Assembly: GCA_964444835.1 (NCBI GenBank) | Contig: CAYUIT010000017.1 | Location: 3,211 to 67,210, forward strand | From: CADEED01 sp964444835 | GTDB lineage: Bacteria > Pseudomonadota > Gammaproteobacteria > Steroidobacterales > Steroidobacteraceae | Direction of reading: 5' to 3' | Length of the DNA: 64,000 nt | Position numbers and translations under genes: made by a program | Shown here: positions 1 through 9,800 of the stretch, piece by piece | Position numbering within the stretch: the stretch's first letter is position 1 | How the letters are laid out: each line of letters opens with the position of its first letter | The notes under the pieces: generated by a model | What the model saw: only the letters and a program-made list of their open reading frames with translations | Told to the model about the DNA's origin: nothing | Databases searched by the model: none

Positions 1-1685
1 ACCTTGGCATGTTCGCGATCGGCGTCGTGGGCATGACCATGTTCGCAGCGACTGACGCCACCATGGCGTGGTTCGTCAGGGAGTTCCTCAATAGCACGTT
101 CGTCGAGCGCGATCCGACGGTGCTGTGGTTCGTGCCCGTTGGAATCGTCGTGCTGTTTTTAATCCGCGGCATCGGCGACTACATGTCGAATTATTTTCCG
201 GGCTATGTGGGTCGGCAGATCATCAAGGCGTTGCGGGCGGAGCTGTTTGCTCACTACTTGAAGCTGCCGGCGGCGTATTACGATCGGGCGTCGTCGGCCA
301 CGATGTTGTCGCGCCTGACATACAACATTGAACAAGTGGCGGAGGCGACCACCAACTCCATCACCGTGCTGATCCGAGATACGCTCACGATCATTGGCTT
401 GTTAGTGACTTTGTTCTTGCTGAATTGGCAACTGGCGAGTTTTGTGATTGCCTTGGCGCCGCTGATCAGTTGGCTCATCCAGAAGATCAATCAGTCCTTT
501 CGGCGCTATAGCACGCGGATCCAGAACTCGATGGGCGACGTCACCCGGGTCGCGAAAGAAGCACTCGAGGGTCATCGAGTCGTCAAAGTGTTCAACGCGC
601 AAGAGGTGGAGCAACGTGCGTTCGAATCGGTGAACGAGCTCAATCGTCACAGCAATATGCGTCTCATCGCTGCGAAAGCCACCAGTAATCCGGTGGTGCA
701 GTTGATCGCTGCGATGGGGCTCGGCGGTGTGCTGTGGGTGGCCCTGAAGCAGGTCGATTCCAAAGAGATGAGCGTCGGCGACTTCATGGCGTTCATCACC
801 GCGCTATTGCTCGTGACCGCGCCACTGCGGCGGCTCGTGGGCATCTTCGTCCCGCTGCAACAAGGCATCGCGGCGGGTGCGGGCGTATTCGATGTTCTCG
901 ATCAGCCGGTCGAGGAGTTTACCCAAGGCCGCAAGCTCGAACGCGCCCGCGGCGATGTGGTCTTTCGCAACGTGAGCTTTGCCTACACGAGCGACAAAGG
1001 CGCCGTGCTGCGCGACGTGTCGTTAGTGATCCCGGCAGGTAAGACCTTTGCTTTCGTCGGCAAATCGGGCAGCGGCAAGTCGACGCTCGTCGGGCTAGTG
1101 CCGCGCTTCTATGACGCGACCTCGGGCAGCGTGTCGCTCGATGGCGTGGACGTACGCGAGTATGCGCTCGGCGATCTGCGCAATCAGATCAGCCTCGTGA
1201 GCCAAGATGTGCTGATGTTCGATGACTCTATTCGCAACAACATTGCGTTCGGTGCGCCGGGTGCGACGCGTGAGGCCGTCGAGCGCGCCGCTGAAGCCGC
1301 GTGGGTGATGGAATTCGCACGCGAGCTGCCGCAAGGGCTCGATACGCCCGTTGGAGATCGCGGCGCGTTGTTGTCGGGCGGGCAGCGGCAACGCATCGCC
1401 ATCGCACGTGCGTTGCTCAAAGACTCACCAATCCTGATTCTCGACGAGGCCACGTCAGCGCTCGACAACGAACTCGAGCGTCGTATACAAGAGGCGATCG
1501 GCGAATTGAAGAAGAATCGAACCACCTTGGTGATTGCGCATCGCTTGTCGACGATCGAACAGGCGGATGCGATCGTCGTGATGGACGACGGGCGCATCGT
1601 CGAGCAGGGCACGCATCCTGAGTTGCTTGCTCGCGACGGCGTCTACGCGTCACTGAGTCGCTTGCAGGCTGGCAGCGCCCATTGA
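1..1685 (+). CDS. msbA: Lipid A export ABC transporter MsbA (5' end cut off)
   Basis: Inner-membrane homodimeric ABC flippase that moves core-lipid A across the inner membrane. The reading frame is already open at base 3, and the first visible ATG (base 9) lies inside what should be the first membrane helix, so about 20-30 N-terminal residues are outside the window. Counting from that ATG, the ABC membrane domain fills residues 1-290. The nucleotide-binding domain follows with Walker A GKSGSGKST near 350, signature LSGGQRQR near 455, Walker B LILDEATSAL near 476 and the switch His in IAHRLST. Ten bases separate its stop from lpxK, and the order msbA-lpxK-Trm112-kdsB is the enterobacterial one, which favours MsbA over a generic exporter. 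Confidence 0.95.
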   Translation, partial: LGMFAIGVVGMTMFAATDATMAWFVREFLNSTFVERDPTVLWFVPVGIVVLFLIRGIGDYMSNYFPGYVGRQIIKALRAELFAHYLKLPAAYYDRASSATMLSRLTYNIEQVAEATTNSITVLIRDTLTIIGLLVTLFLLNWQLASFVIALAPLISWLIQKINQSFRRYSTRIQNSMGDVTRVAKEALEGHRVVKVFNAQEVEQRAFESVNELNRHSNMRLIAAKATSNPVVQLIAAMGLGGVLWVALKQVDSKEMSVGDFMAFITALLLVTAPLRRLVGIFVPLQQGIAAGAGVFDVLDQPVEEFTQGRKLERARGDVVFRNVSFAYTSDKGAVLRDVSLVIPAGKTFAFVGKSGSGKSTLVGLVPRFYDATSGSVSLDGVDVREYALGDLRNQISLVSQDVLMFDDSIRNNIAFGAPGATREAVERAAEAAWVMEFARELPQGLDTPVGDRGALLSGGQRQRIAIARALLKDSPILILDEATSALDNELERRIQEAIGELKKNRTTLVIAHRLSTIEQADAIVVMDDGRIVEQGTHPELLARDGVYASLSRLQAGSAH

Positions 1686-1695
1686 GCGTGGCACC

Positions 1696-2700
1696 GTGCG
1701 CGAGCAGTTAGTCGCGAGTTGGTACACAGCGGCCTCTAACAAGCGCTGGTTGCCGCTGGGTTGGCTGTATGGCTTCGTCACGGCCACACGCCGCGTGTTG
1801 TTTCGATTGGGCGTGTTGCGGATCACGCGCGTCGAGCGCCCCGTGATCGTCGTGGGCAACCTGACGGTTGGCGGCACGGGCAAAACGCCGCTCGTCATTC
1901 ATTTGGTGGAGCAGCTGCAGCGGCGTGGCGTGAAGGTGGCCGTCGTTTCGCGCGGCTACGCGAGTCAAGCGCGCGATGTCGTCACGGTGACACCGCACAG
2001 CGATCCGACCGCGGTCGGTGATGAGCCGGTGCTGATCGCGGCGCGAACCCGCTGCCATGTGTTCGTATCCCCAGATCGTGTCGCGGCCGCACGCGCAGCG
2101 ATCGCCGACAAAGCCGACATCGTGGTGAGCGACGACGGACTGCAACACTATGCGCTCGCGCGCGACTTCGAGATCGTCGTCATCGATGGCGCGCGCGGAT
2201 TCGGCAATGGACATCTGTTACCCCGCGGGCCACTGCGCGAACCGACGACGCGCCTGCGCGAAGTCGATTGCATCGTCATGAATGGGCCGACCCAGGTGAG
2301 TCTGCCGGCAGGCTCTGCGCCGTCGTTGATGATGCGCTTGGTGCCCGGTGATGCGCATGCCGTGTCGGGGCTGGGTTTGGCACGGTCGCTGGGTTCTTTC
2401 CGCGGCGCGCCTGTGCATGCCGTGGCCGGCATTGGCAATCCGCAACGTTTCTTTGCGATGCTGCGTGAAGCAGGGCTCGACGTATGGGAGCATGCGTTTC
2501 CCGATCATCACGCGTTCACGACTGCGGATTTGCGTTTTGCCGACGACGCGCCAATCCTCATGACCGAGAAAGATGCCGTAAAATGCCGCGCGTTCGCCGA
2601 CGAGCGGCTGTGGTATGTGCCCGTGACGGCCTCGCTCGGCAGCGAGTCGTTGATCGATCGCGTGTTCGCCAAGCTGAATGGGATGAAGGCCAGTGGATAG
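1696..2700 (+). CDS. lpxK: Tetraacyldisaccharide 4'-kinase LpxK
   Basis: Phosphorylates the 4' position of the lipid A disaccharide precursor to give lipid IVA, at the cytoplasmic face of the inner membrane. The protein is 334 residues, normal for the family. It has an N-terminal hydrophobic anchor (about residues 15-40) and a P-loop GGTGKT near residue 60 in the family context VGNLTVGGTGKTP. The DDGLQH motif that follows in LpxK proteins is present (near residue 147). The start is a GTG only ten bases after the msbA stop, consistent with one transcript. The 3' end overlaps the next gene by 8 bases. Confidence 0.95.
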   Translation: MREQLVASWYTAASNKRWLPLGWLYGFVTATRRVLFRLGVLRITRVERPVIVVGNLTVGGTGKTPLVIHLVEQLQRRGVKVAVVSRGYASQARDVVTVTPHSDPTAVGDEPVLIAARTRCHVFVSPDRVAAARAAIADKADIVVSDDGLQHYALARDFEIVVIDGARGFGNGHLLPRGPLREPTTRLREVDCIVMNGPTQVSLPAGSAPSLMMRLVPGDAHAVSGLGLARSLGSFRGAPVHAVAGIGNPQRFFAMLREAGLDVWEHAFPDHHAFTTADLRFADDAPILMTEKDAVKCRAFADERLWYVPVTASLGSESLIDRVFAKLNGMKASG

Positions 2701-2881
2701 CAGACTCCTCGATATACTCGCTTGCCCGCTGTGCAAGGGCCCGCTCAAGCACGACCGCACACACAAAGTGCTGGTATGCCGCGCCGATCGCTTGGCGTTT
2801 CCGATTCGTGACGACGTGCCTGTGATGCTCGAGGAAGAAGCGCGACAGCTCACGCCGGACGATCCGTTGCTCGAGCGCTAA
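2693..2881 (+). CDS. Trm112 family small zinc-binding protein (YcaR-like)
   Basis: A 62-residue protein of the UPF0434/Trm112 family. It starts with GTG inside the end of lpxK (8-base overlap), which suggests translational coupling. The family pattern DILACPLCKGPL is visible near residues 6-17, with a later Cys in LVCRADRLAFPI. Family members are small zinc-ribbon-like proteins; in eukaryotes and archaea Trm112 activates methyltransferases. In bacteria the gene sits between lpxK and kdsB, as here, but its role is not settled. I infer no specific function. Confidence 0.9.
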   Translation: MDSRLLDILACPLCKGPLKHDRTHKVLVCRADRLAFPIRDDVPVMLEEEARQLTPDDPLLER

Positions 2882-2905
2882 TCACTGACAGCGCGCAACA
2901 CGACG

Positions 2906-3667
2906 ATGTTCCGAGTTGTTATTCCCGCTCGCTACGGCTCGACGCGCTTGCCGGGGAAGGCGTTGATCGATTTGGCCGGCAAGCCCATGGTGCAATGGGT
3001 CTACGAGCGTGCTCGCGCGAGCCGCGCGGCGGACGTCGTGATTGCAACCGACGATACCCGGATCGCGAGTGCGGCTGAACGTTTCGGGGCGCTCGTTGTC
3101 ATGACCGATCCCGCGCATGCTTCGGGAACGGACCGCATCGCGGAGGTGGCGGCGCGGCAGGCGTGGCCCGACGCAGACATCATCGTGAATGTGCAAGGCG
3201 ACGAGCCGCTGATTCCGCCGGTGATCATCGATCAAGTCGCGCAGCTTCTCGCACGCGCTGAGTGGGCTGGCATGGCAACCTTGAGTGCGCCGCTGCGCGA
3301 CGACGCCGACTACTTCGACCCGAGCGTCGTCAAGGTTGTCGCGAGCGCTGCGGGTCGCGCGCTGTACTTCAGTCGGGCACCGATTCCCTGGGATCGCGAT
3401 GCTGGCATGGATCGCACGTTTGGCACGTGGCATCCGCCAGCAGCGGCTCAGCGTCACCTGGGTATTTATGCGTATCGGGTCGGCGTGTTGCGGCGGCTCG
3501 CGCAGTTGCCGCCGGCGCCGCTCGAGTCGATCGAAAAGCTCGAGCAACTGCGGGCGCTCGCGCACGGACTGGAGATCGCAATCGAAGTGGCCCACCAGGC
3601 GCCGCCGGCCGATGTGAACACACCGGCCGACGTTGCACGCGCCGCGCGTTGGCTGAGTGAGCACTAA
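2906..3667 (+). CDS. kdsB: 3-deoxy-manno-octulosonate cytidylyltransferase KdsB
   Basis: Activates Kdo as CMP-Kdo for transfer to lipid A in the inner core of LPS; cytoplasmic. The protein is 253 residues, the usual length. The nucleotide-binding loop PARYGSTRLPGKAL begins at residue 6, and VNVQGDEPLI (near residue 95) is the family hallmark. It lies 24 bases after the Trm112-like gene and is the last clear member of the lipid A/Kdo operon. Confidence 0.96.
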   Translation: MFRVVIPARYGSTRLPGKALIDLAGKPMVQWVYERARASRAADVVIATDDTRIASAAERFGALVVMTDPAHASGTDRIAEVAARQAWPDADIIVNVQGDEPLIPPVIIDQVAQLLARAEWAGMATLSAPLRDDADYFDPSVVKVVASAAGRALYFSRAPIPWDRDAGMDRTFGTWHPPAAAQRHLGIYAYRVGVLRRLAQLPPAPLESIEKLEQLRALAHGLEIAIEVAHQAPPADVNTPADVARAARWLSEH

Positions 3668-3748
3668 CTTCCGCGTTATGTCGTAAAACATCCCCGCTCG
3701 TGGCTTTTGCGGACGAGCGCGAACGCGCTCGCGTGGCATACTGAATTC

Positions 3749-5275
3749 ATGGGGATCGATACGAAGGGAACTCGCTACTTCGATCGTTACGTATTCGTTG
3801 CACAGCGCAGCACCACAGCACGCGGTGCGCTCTGGGAAGCGTATGACGCGATGCGCAACGAGGATGTGGCGATCGAGGTGATCGGACCGCCGGAAGCGCT
3901 GCGCGCAGACGCCTGGGTGCAGTTGCAACGGGAGCACTCCGTGTCGGAGCGCATCGCTCACGCAAATGTGCTCGCGGTGCACGAACCACGGCGTGCTGAT
4001 GGTGTGCTGATGCGCATCATGCAATTTGCGGCCAACGGCCGGCTGAGTGCCACGCCCGAGTTGCCGCAAGCGGCGCTATTGCCGATTTTGATCGACGTCG
4101 CAGAAGCGTTGCGGCATGCGCATGCGAGCGGCATCGCGCATCTCGACTTGTCAGCGCGCGCGGTGTTCCTCGATGCGGGTCATTGCGCGCTCGTCAGTGG
4201 TTTTCAATATGCTGGCGGAACGCCTGCGGAATTCGACGCGGCCGTGCGCAAAGACCTGCGCGACTTTGCTGCGCTCACCAGTCAGTTGTTAGAGGGGAGC
4301 GAGGCATCGCGGCGCGAGTTGCCACCGCGCTTGCGAGCGATGTGCGATGCGATCCATGAGTCGACTTTCACCTCGCGCCCGGTAACCTTTGCGACGATTG
4401 CCGAAGAACTCGAACTTGCGCTGCACGACACGGCACCACTCGCGAGTCCGCACGATGCGGCGCAGCGACCCGCTGAGCAGCCGGATCGCGCCGTCAACCT
4501 CGCGACTCTCGCACTGCAGCCGGCGCCGTCGACCGAGCTCGTTGCCGTGGTTGCCCGAGAGCCCGCGTCGCTCGCGCCCCTCGCCGCGACCGAAGAGCCG
4601 GCCGTACGCGATAGTCGACCGGTGCCGCGACGTCTGCCGCGAGTGCGGCGCGAGGCGTTGGCGTGGCGGTGGTTAGCGGGCGTCGTGGCGATCGCGATTG
4701 TCGGTAGCGCGTGGTACCTCGGGCAGCGTAATGCCGCTCGCGTGGGCGATGCCGCGATGCCGATGCCGCAAGCGTCCGATTCCGTACGTGCACCAGTTGC
4801 GGCGCCCGCGACCGCCGTGGCTCGCGCTGCGACCTTGGTTGAGAGTGGGATCGCGGCGTTGAACGAGTTCGACGGCGTTGCGGCTCGCCACGCATTTACC
4901 GCGGCGCTGAAGCTGGACCCGCAGAATGCAGCCGCACGACGCGGGCTACTGCGCAGCGAACGGTTAGCCGCCGTACAAAAGTTGGTGAGTGAAGCCCGGC
5001 GTGACGAAGTGGCGGGCGAGATCTTCACGGCCGCGCAACGCTATTCACAAGCTGCGGTGCTCGATCCAGAGCATGCGGTTCCCTCGATGGCGCTCGCGCG
5101 CTTACGCCGCGCAGTCGGCGCGGAGCCGCAACGGCGGCAGCGTCTCGAGGCACATGTGTTGTCGGGAGCGGGGCAAGGAGTCGCGACAAACCGCGAGTTG
5201 CAGTCCATAGCATCGCGCCCAAGTGCTGAGTCACACACGCAAGACGGGCGCGTACTGGCAACTTCGCGCCAGTGA
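3749..5275 (+). CDS. Membrane-anchored pseudokinase with C-terminal TPR-like domain
   Basis: About 508 residues. Residues 10-250 have the layout of a Ser/Thr protein kinase but most catalytic motifs are degenerate. The VAIK lysine is Glu (VAIE, residue 43). The catalytic-loop motif reads HLDLSARA, keeping Asp133 but losing the Lys and Asn. The DFG position reads VSGF. An Ala/Pro-rich linker leads to one membrane helix near residues 305-325 (WLAGVVAIAIVGSAWYLG). A periplasmic segment with tandem helices typical of TPRs follows (residues 370-470). I chose the ATG at 3749 because the kinase-like fold begins right after it; an upstream in-frame ATG at 3707 would only add 14 residues. It lies 81 bases after kdsB. 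A scaffold or sensor role is inference. Confidence 0.75.
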   Translation: MGIDTKGTRYFDRYVFVAQRSTTARGALWEAYDAMRNEDVAIEVIGPPEALRADAWVQLQREHSVSERIAHANVLAVHEPRRADGVLMRIMQFAANGRLSATPELPQAALLPILIDVAEALRHAHASGIAHLDLSARAVFLDAGHCALVSGFQYAGGTPAEFDAAVRKDLRDFAALTSQLLEGSEASRRELPPRLRAMCDAIHESTFTSRPVTFATIAEELELALHDTAPLASPHDAAQRPAEQPDRAVNLATLALQPAPSTELVAVVAREPASLAPLAATEEPAVRDSRPVPRRLPRVRREALAWRWLAGVVAIAIVGSAWYLGQRNAARVGDAAMPMPQASDSVRAPVAAPATAVARAATLVESGIAALNEFDGVAARHAFTAALKLDPQNAAARRGLLRSERLAAVQKLVSEARRDEVAGEIFTAAQRYSQAAVLDPEHAVPSMALARLRRAVGAEPQRRQRLEAHVLSGAGQGVATNRELQSIASRPSAESHTQDGRVLATSRQ

Positions 5276-5350
5276 CCCTACGCGGCTCGCCGCCAGCGAG
5301 TCAGGCAGCGTAAAGTTCTCATCCCAATCAGTCGCTTTGGTGGGCTCGGC

Positions 5351-6046
5351 ATGCGAACTCGCTCGATCGTGGTCACAGGTGCATTCGGCACGCTTGGTGC
5401 GGCGGTGGCTCACGCCTTTGCGCGGCAGGGGTGCGTCGTCACCTTGCTCGATGCAGCGCCGGGCGCGCGCAACGACTTGGTCGCCGCTTTTGGCAAGCCA
5501 CACGCGCTGCTCGCGGGACTTGATCTCACCGATCTGGCCGCAACGCGCGCCGCGCTCGATGCGGTCGCGGCCGAGCGGGGCATCGACGTGCTCGTGAATG
5601 TCGCGGGCGGGTTTCGCTGGGAACTCGTGTCCGAGAGCGATCTCACCGCATGGGATCAGATGTACGCCACGAATCTAAAGACCTGCCTCGTGACGAGTCG
5701 CGCGGCGCTCGCACACTTGAAGGTGTCGCGTGGCCGAATCGTCAACATCGGTGCCGCTGCCGCCGCTCAGCGCTCCGCAGCGGGCATGGGTGCGTACGCC
5801 GCCTCGAAGGCCGGCGTCCACCGGTTGACTGAAAGCTTGGCCGACGAATTGAAAGATGCCGGGGTCAACGTCAATGCCGTCATGCCCGGCACGATCGACA
5901 CGCCTGCCAATCGGCGTGACATGCCGCAAGCCGACGTGTCTCGCTGGGTCACGCCCGACGCCATCGCGGATGTCGTGCTGTTCTTGGCGTCCGACGCGGC
6001 ACGCGCTGTGACGGGCGCGCTCGTTCCCGTCATGGGGCGCGCCTGA
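5351..6046 (+). CDS. SDR family oxidoreductase
   Basis: A 231-residue short-chain dehydrogenase/reductase. The Rossmann glycine motif TGAFGTLG is at residues 8-15, NVAGG near 85, and the catalytic YxxxK appears as YAASK near 150. The Ser that normally precedes it in a NISS-like stretch is not obvious (NIGAAAA), so the usual Ser-Tyr-Lys triad may be incomplete; some family members related to dihydropteridine reductase also depart from it. The stop codon shares its last base with the start of the MOSC gene (6046), so the two are probably co-translated. Substrate unknown. Confidence 0.85.
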   Translation: MRTRSIVVTGAFGTLGAAVAHAFARQGCVVTLLDAAPGARNDLVAAFGKPHALLAGLDLTDLAATRAALDAVAAERGIDVLVNVAGGFRWELVSESDLTAWDQMYATNLKTCLVTSRAALAHLKVSRGRIVNIGAAAAAQRSAAGMGAYAASKAGVHRLTESLADELKDAGVNVNAVMPGTIDTPANRRDMPQADVSRWVTPDAIADVVLFLASDAARAVTGALVPVMGRA

Positions 6047-6855
6047 TGCAGATCAGTAGTCTGCACGTGTATCCCGTGAAGTCCTGCCGCGGGCTCACGC
6101 TGACGGAGGCGACGGTGTGCTCGACCGGCCTTGCGTGGGACCGTCATTGGATGATCACGCGGCCTGACGGACGTTTCGTGACGCAGCGCGAATTGCCGCG
6201 CATGGCGCTGATCGAGACGAATCTGACGCCAGGGTCCTTGGAATTGAGCGCGGCCCATCACGCCGTCCTCGAAGTGCCATTGCAGGCGGTGGGTGAATCC
6301 AAGAAGGTGGTCGTTTGGCGCGATACCGTGGCGGGCATCGATTGCGGCGAGGTCGCTGCGGGCTGGCTGCGCGCAGTGCTCGGTGAGCAATTGAGACTGG
6401 TGCGTTTTGATCCTGCCGTCCCGCGGTTTTCAAATCGCGAGTACACGGGCGACATGGCTGCACAAACGCAGTTCGCCGATGGCTACGCGCTGCTGATCGT
6501 GTCGGAGGCGTCCTTAGCGGATCTCAATGCGCGCCTGGAAGGCCCGCCACTGCCGATGAATCGCTTTCGTCCCAATGTGGTGCTTGCGGGCACGCCGCCG
6601 TTTGTCGAGGACACGCTGCGCGAACTCGAGTTCGGTGCCGTCCGACTGCGCATCGTCAAGCCTTGTGTCCGCTGCAGTATCACCACGACAGACCAAGCGA
6701 CAGCGGTTGTGGCCGGCCCGGAACCGCTACGGACACTGAAGTCGTACCGATTCGATCGCGGCCTCATGGGCGTGACATTCGGCCAAAACGCGATCGTCGT
6801 GGCAGGGGATGGTGGCCGGTTGTCGGTCGGCATGCAGCCCAGTCGCACGGTATGA
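6046..6855 (+). CDS. MOSC domain protein (YcbX/mARC-like, without ferredoxin domain)
   Basis: A 269-residue protein with an N-terminal MOSC_N beta-barrel (SLHVYPVKSCRG, residues 4-15) and a C-terminal MOSC domain. The conserved Cys expected to ligate the molybdenum cofactor is in KPCVRCSITT near residue 207. E. coli YcbX has an extra 2Fe-2S ferredoxin domain (about 100 residues) that is absent here, so electrons would have to come from a separate partner. Family members reduce N-hydroxylated compounds. It abuts the SDR gene. The giant FAD/Fe-S oxidoreductase begins 31 bases later, a possible but unproven redox partner. Confidence 0.88.
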   Translation: MQISSLHVYPVKSCRGLTLTEATVCSTGLAWDRHWMITRPDGRFVTQRELPRMALIETNLTPGSLELSAAHHAVLEVPLQAVGESKKVVVWRDTVAGIDCGEVAAGWLRAVLGEQLRLVRFDPAVPRFSNREYTGDMAAQTQFADGYALLIVSEASLADLNARLEGPPLPMNRFRPNVVLAGTPPFVEDTLRELEFGAVRLRIVKPCVRCSITTTDQATAVVAGPEPLRTLKSYRFDRGLMGVTFGQNAIVVAGDGGRLSVGMQPSRTV

Positions 6856-6886
6856 TACGGGCGACCCCCGACGCCAACCGAGCGCC

Positions 6887-9800
6887 ATGAACGCGACGCT
6901 TCCGCTGCCCCTCGAGCCGGCTCCCGAAGCCGAGACTCGGGACCCTCACCGTGCGCCCCAACGGCTGCGCGAGATTCCGTACAACTACACGTCGTTTTCC
7001 GATCGCGAGATCGTCATTCGCTTGCTGGGCGCGAGCGCTTGGCAGCTACTCGAGGAGTTGCGCGACGAGCGCCGCACGGGCCGCTCGGCGCGGATGCTGT
7101 ACGAAGTGCTGGGCGATATTTGGGTCGTCGAGCGCAATCCATATCTGGAAGACGATCTGCTGGACAATCCGAAGCGGCGCCGCCTGTTGGTCGATGCGCT
7201 GCGGCATCGCCTGCGAGAAGTACAAAAGCGGCGCGATCCGGCCGAAGGCGAGCGCGACGCCAAAGTCGGGGAGCTACTGGCCGCTGCGCACCGCGCGGTC
7301 GACACCTTCGCGCAGCGCTTCGATGCCACGGCACAGCTGCGCCGTCGCGCGCGCAAGTTGTTAGCGAAGCATACGCGCGACGACAATATTGGTTTCGACG
7401 CGTTCGCGCGCGTGTCGCACGTGACGGACGCGACAGACTGGCGCGTCGAGTATCCGTTCGTTGTCCTCACACCGGATGCCGAAGCGGAGGTGCCGGGGTT
7501 GGTACGCGCGTGTATCGAACTCGGTCTCACGGTGATTCCGCGCGGTGGCGGAACGGGTTACACGGGTGGTGCCATTCCGTTGACGCCCCGATCTGCGGTG
7601 ATCAACACGGAGAAGCTCGAGCGCTTATCCGAAGTCGAAGTCATCGCACTACGAGGCGTTGCACAGCCGGTGCCCACCGTGTACTCCGAGGCGGGCGTCG
7701 TGACGCGCCGAGTCGCCGACGCGGCTGAGCGCGCTGGCTTCGTGTTCGCGGTCGATCCGACCTCGGCCGATGCGTCCTGCGTCGGCGGCAATGTCGCGAT
7801 GAACGCGGGCGGCAAAAAGGCGGTGTTGTGGGGCACGGCGGTCGACAATCTTGCGTGGTGGCGCATGGTCGATCCGCAGGGAAACTGGCTCGAAGTCGAG
7901 CGCCTCGAGCACAACCTCAGCAAGATCCACGATGCGCCGCTTGCCACGTTCGAGCTCACCTGGAAAGACGGCACCGCTGAGCCTAACAAGGCGCGTGTGC
8001 TCAAGACCGAGCGGCTCTCGATTCCGGGCGCGAAGTTTCGCAAAGCGGGTCTCGGCAAAGACGTGACCGACAAGTTCTTGGGCGGTCTGCCCGGCGTGCA
8101 GAAAGAGGGTGTCGACGGCCTAATCACCGCCGCGCGTTGGGTCGTGCACAAGATGCCCAAAGCGACGCGCACCGTGTGCCTCGAGTTCTTCGGACAGGCG
8201 CGCGATGCCATTCCGAGCATCGTCGAGATCCGCGACTATCTCGCGGGACCGGGCAAGTCGTTAGGCGCGATCCTCGCCGGGCTCGAGCATCTCGACCAAC
8301 GTTATTTGCGCGCTGTCGGCTATGCAACCAAGTCGAAGCGCGGCGCGTTGCCGAAGATGGTTCTGATCGGCGACATCGTGGGCGAGGACGACAACGCGGT
8401 GGCACGCGCGGCCTCGGAAGTCGTGCGCATCGCAAACGCACGCTCCGGTGAAGGTTTCGTCGCCGTCAACGCCGACGCGCGCAAGAAGTTTTGGCTCGAT
8501 CGCTCGCGCACGGCGGCGATTGCGAAGCACACGAATGCCTTCAAGATCAACGAAGACGTCGTCATTCCGCTCGAGCGCCTTGGCGAATACACCGACGCGA
8601 TCGAGAAGATCAACATTGAGTTATCGACGCGCAACAAATTGGCGCTGATCGACGCGCTCACGGCGTATCTCGACGGCGAGATCCGGCTGGGTAAATCGGG
8701 CGATGCCGAACTCGACAAATTGCCAGTCGAAGAAGTGCTCGGTGATCGGCTCGCGCAAGCGCGCGCGTTGCTCACGCACGTCGGGACACGCTGGCGCTAT
8801 TTGCTCGAGCATCTCGATACCCGCTTGACCGCGCTGCGCGGCGACATCGTCGAGAGCATGCTCGGCGAGAGTGCGGGGGAGGTCACCCGCCGCGCGACCC
8901 AAGACGCCAACGCAACGCTGTTCGACCTCGTGCAGGACTACACACTGCGCGTCTCCTGGAAACGCGAGCTGCAGACGCCCCTTACGAGGATTTTCTCGGG
9001 TGCTGCGTTTGCGCCGGTCCTCGCGGAGTTCGAGCAGATCCATAAGCGCGTGTTGAAAAGCCGGGTGTTTGTCGCGCTTCACATGCACGCGGGCGACGGC
9101 AATGTGCATACCAACATCCCCGTGAACTCCGACGACTACGGGATGCTGCTCGAGGCGAACGCCGCCGTGGCGCGGATCATGCGGATCGCGCGCGATCTCG
9201 GTGGCGTGATTTCGGGCGAGCATGGCATCGGCATCACGAAGCTCGAATTCTTGACGAGCGATGAAACCGCAGAGCTGCGCGCATACAAGGCGCGCATCGA
9301 TCCCGAAGGCCGGTTCAACAAAGGTAAGTTGTTACCCGAGGGCGATCTGCGCAACGCATACACGCCGAGCTTTGCGTTGATGGGCTACGAATCGCTGATC
9401 ATGCAACAGGCTGAGATCAACACGATCTCCGACTCGATCAAAGACTGCCTGCGTTGCGGCAAGTGTAAGCCGGTCTGCGCGACGCACGTGCCGCGCGCGA
9501 ATTTATTGTACTCACCGCGTAACAAGATTCTCGCGACCTCGCTGCTCATCGAAGCGTTCCTATACGAAGAGCAGACGCGGCGCGGGATCTCGCTCAAGCA
9601 TTGGGACGAGTTCGCGGACGTGGCCGATCATTGCACGGTGTGTCACAAGTGCGAATCGCCGTGTCCGGTCGATATCGATTTTGGCAATGTGTCGATGGCG
9701 ATGCGCGATCTGCTGCGGCGGATGGGCAAGAAGCGTTTCAACCCGGGGACGGCCGCCTCGATGTTGTTCCTCAACGCGCGCAATCCGCAAACGATCAAGC

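Noticed and set aside
2882..4069. 395-codon minus-strand open frame opposite kdsB
   Set aside because: Fully antisense to kdsB and the pseudokinase gene; composition is Arg/His-rich, typical of a shadow frame in GC-rich DNA.
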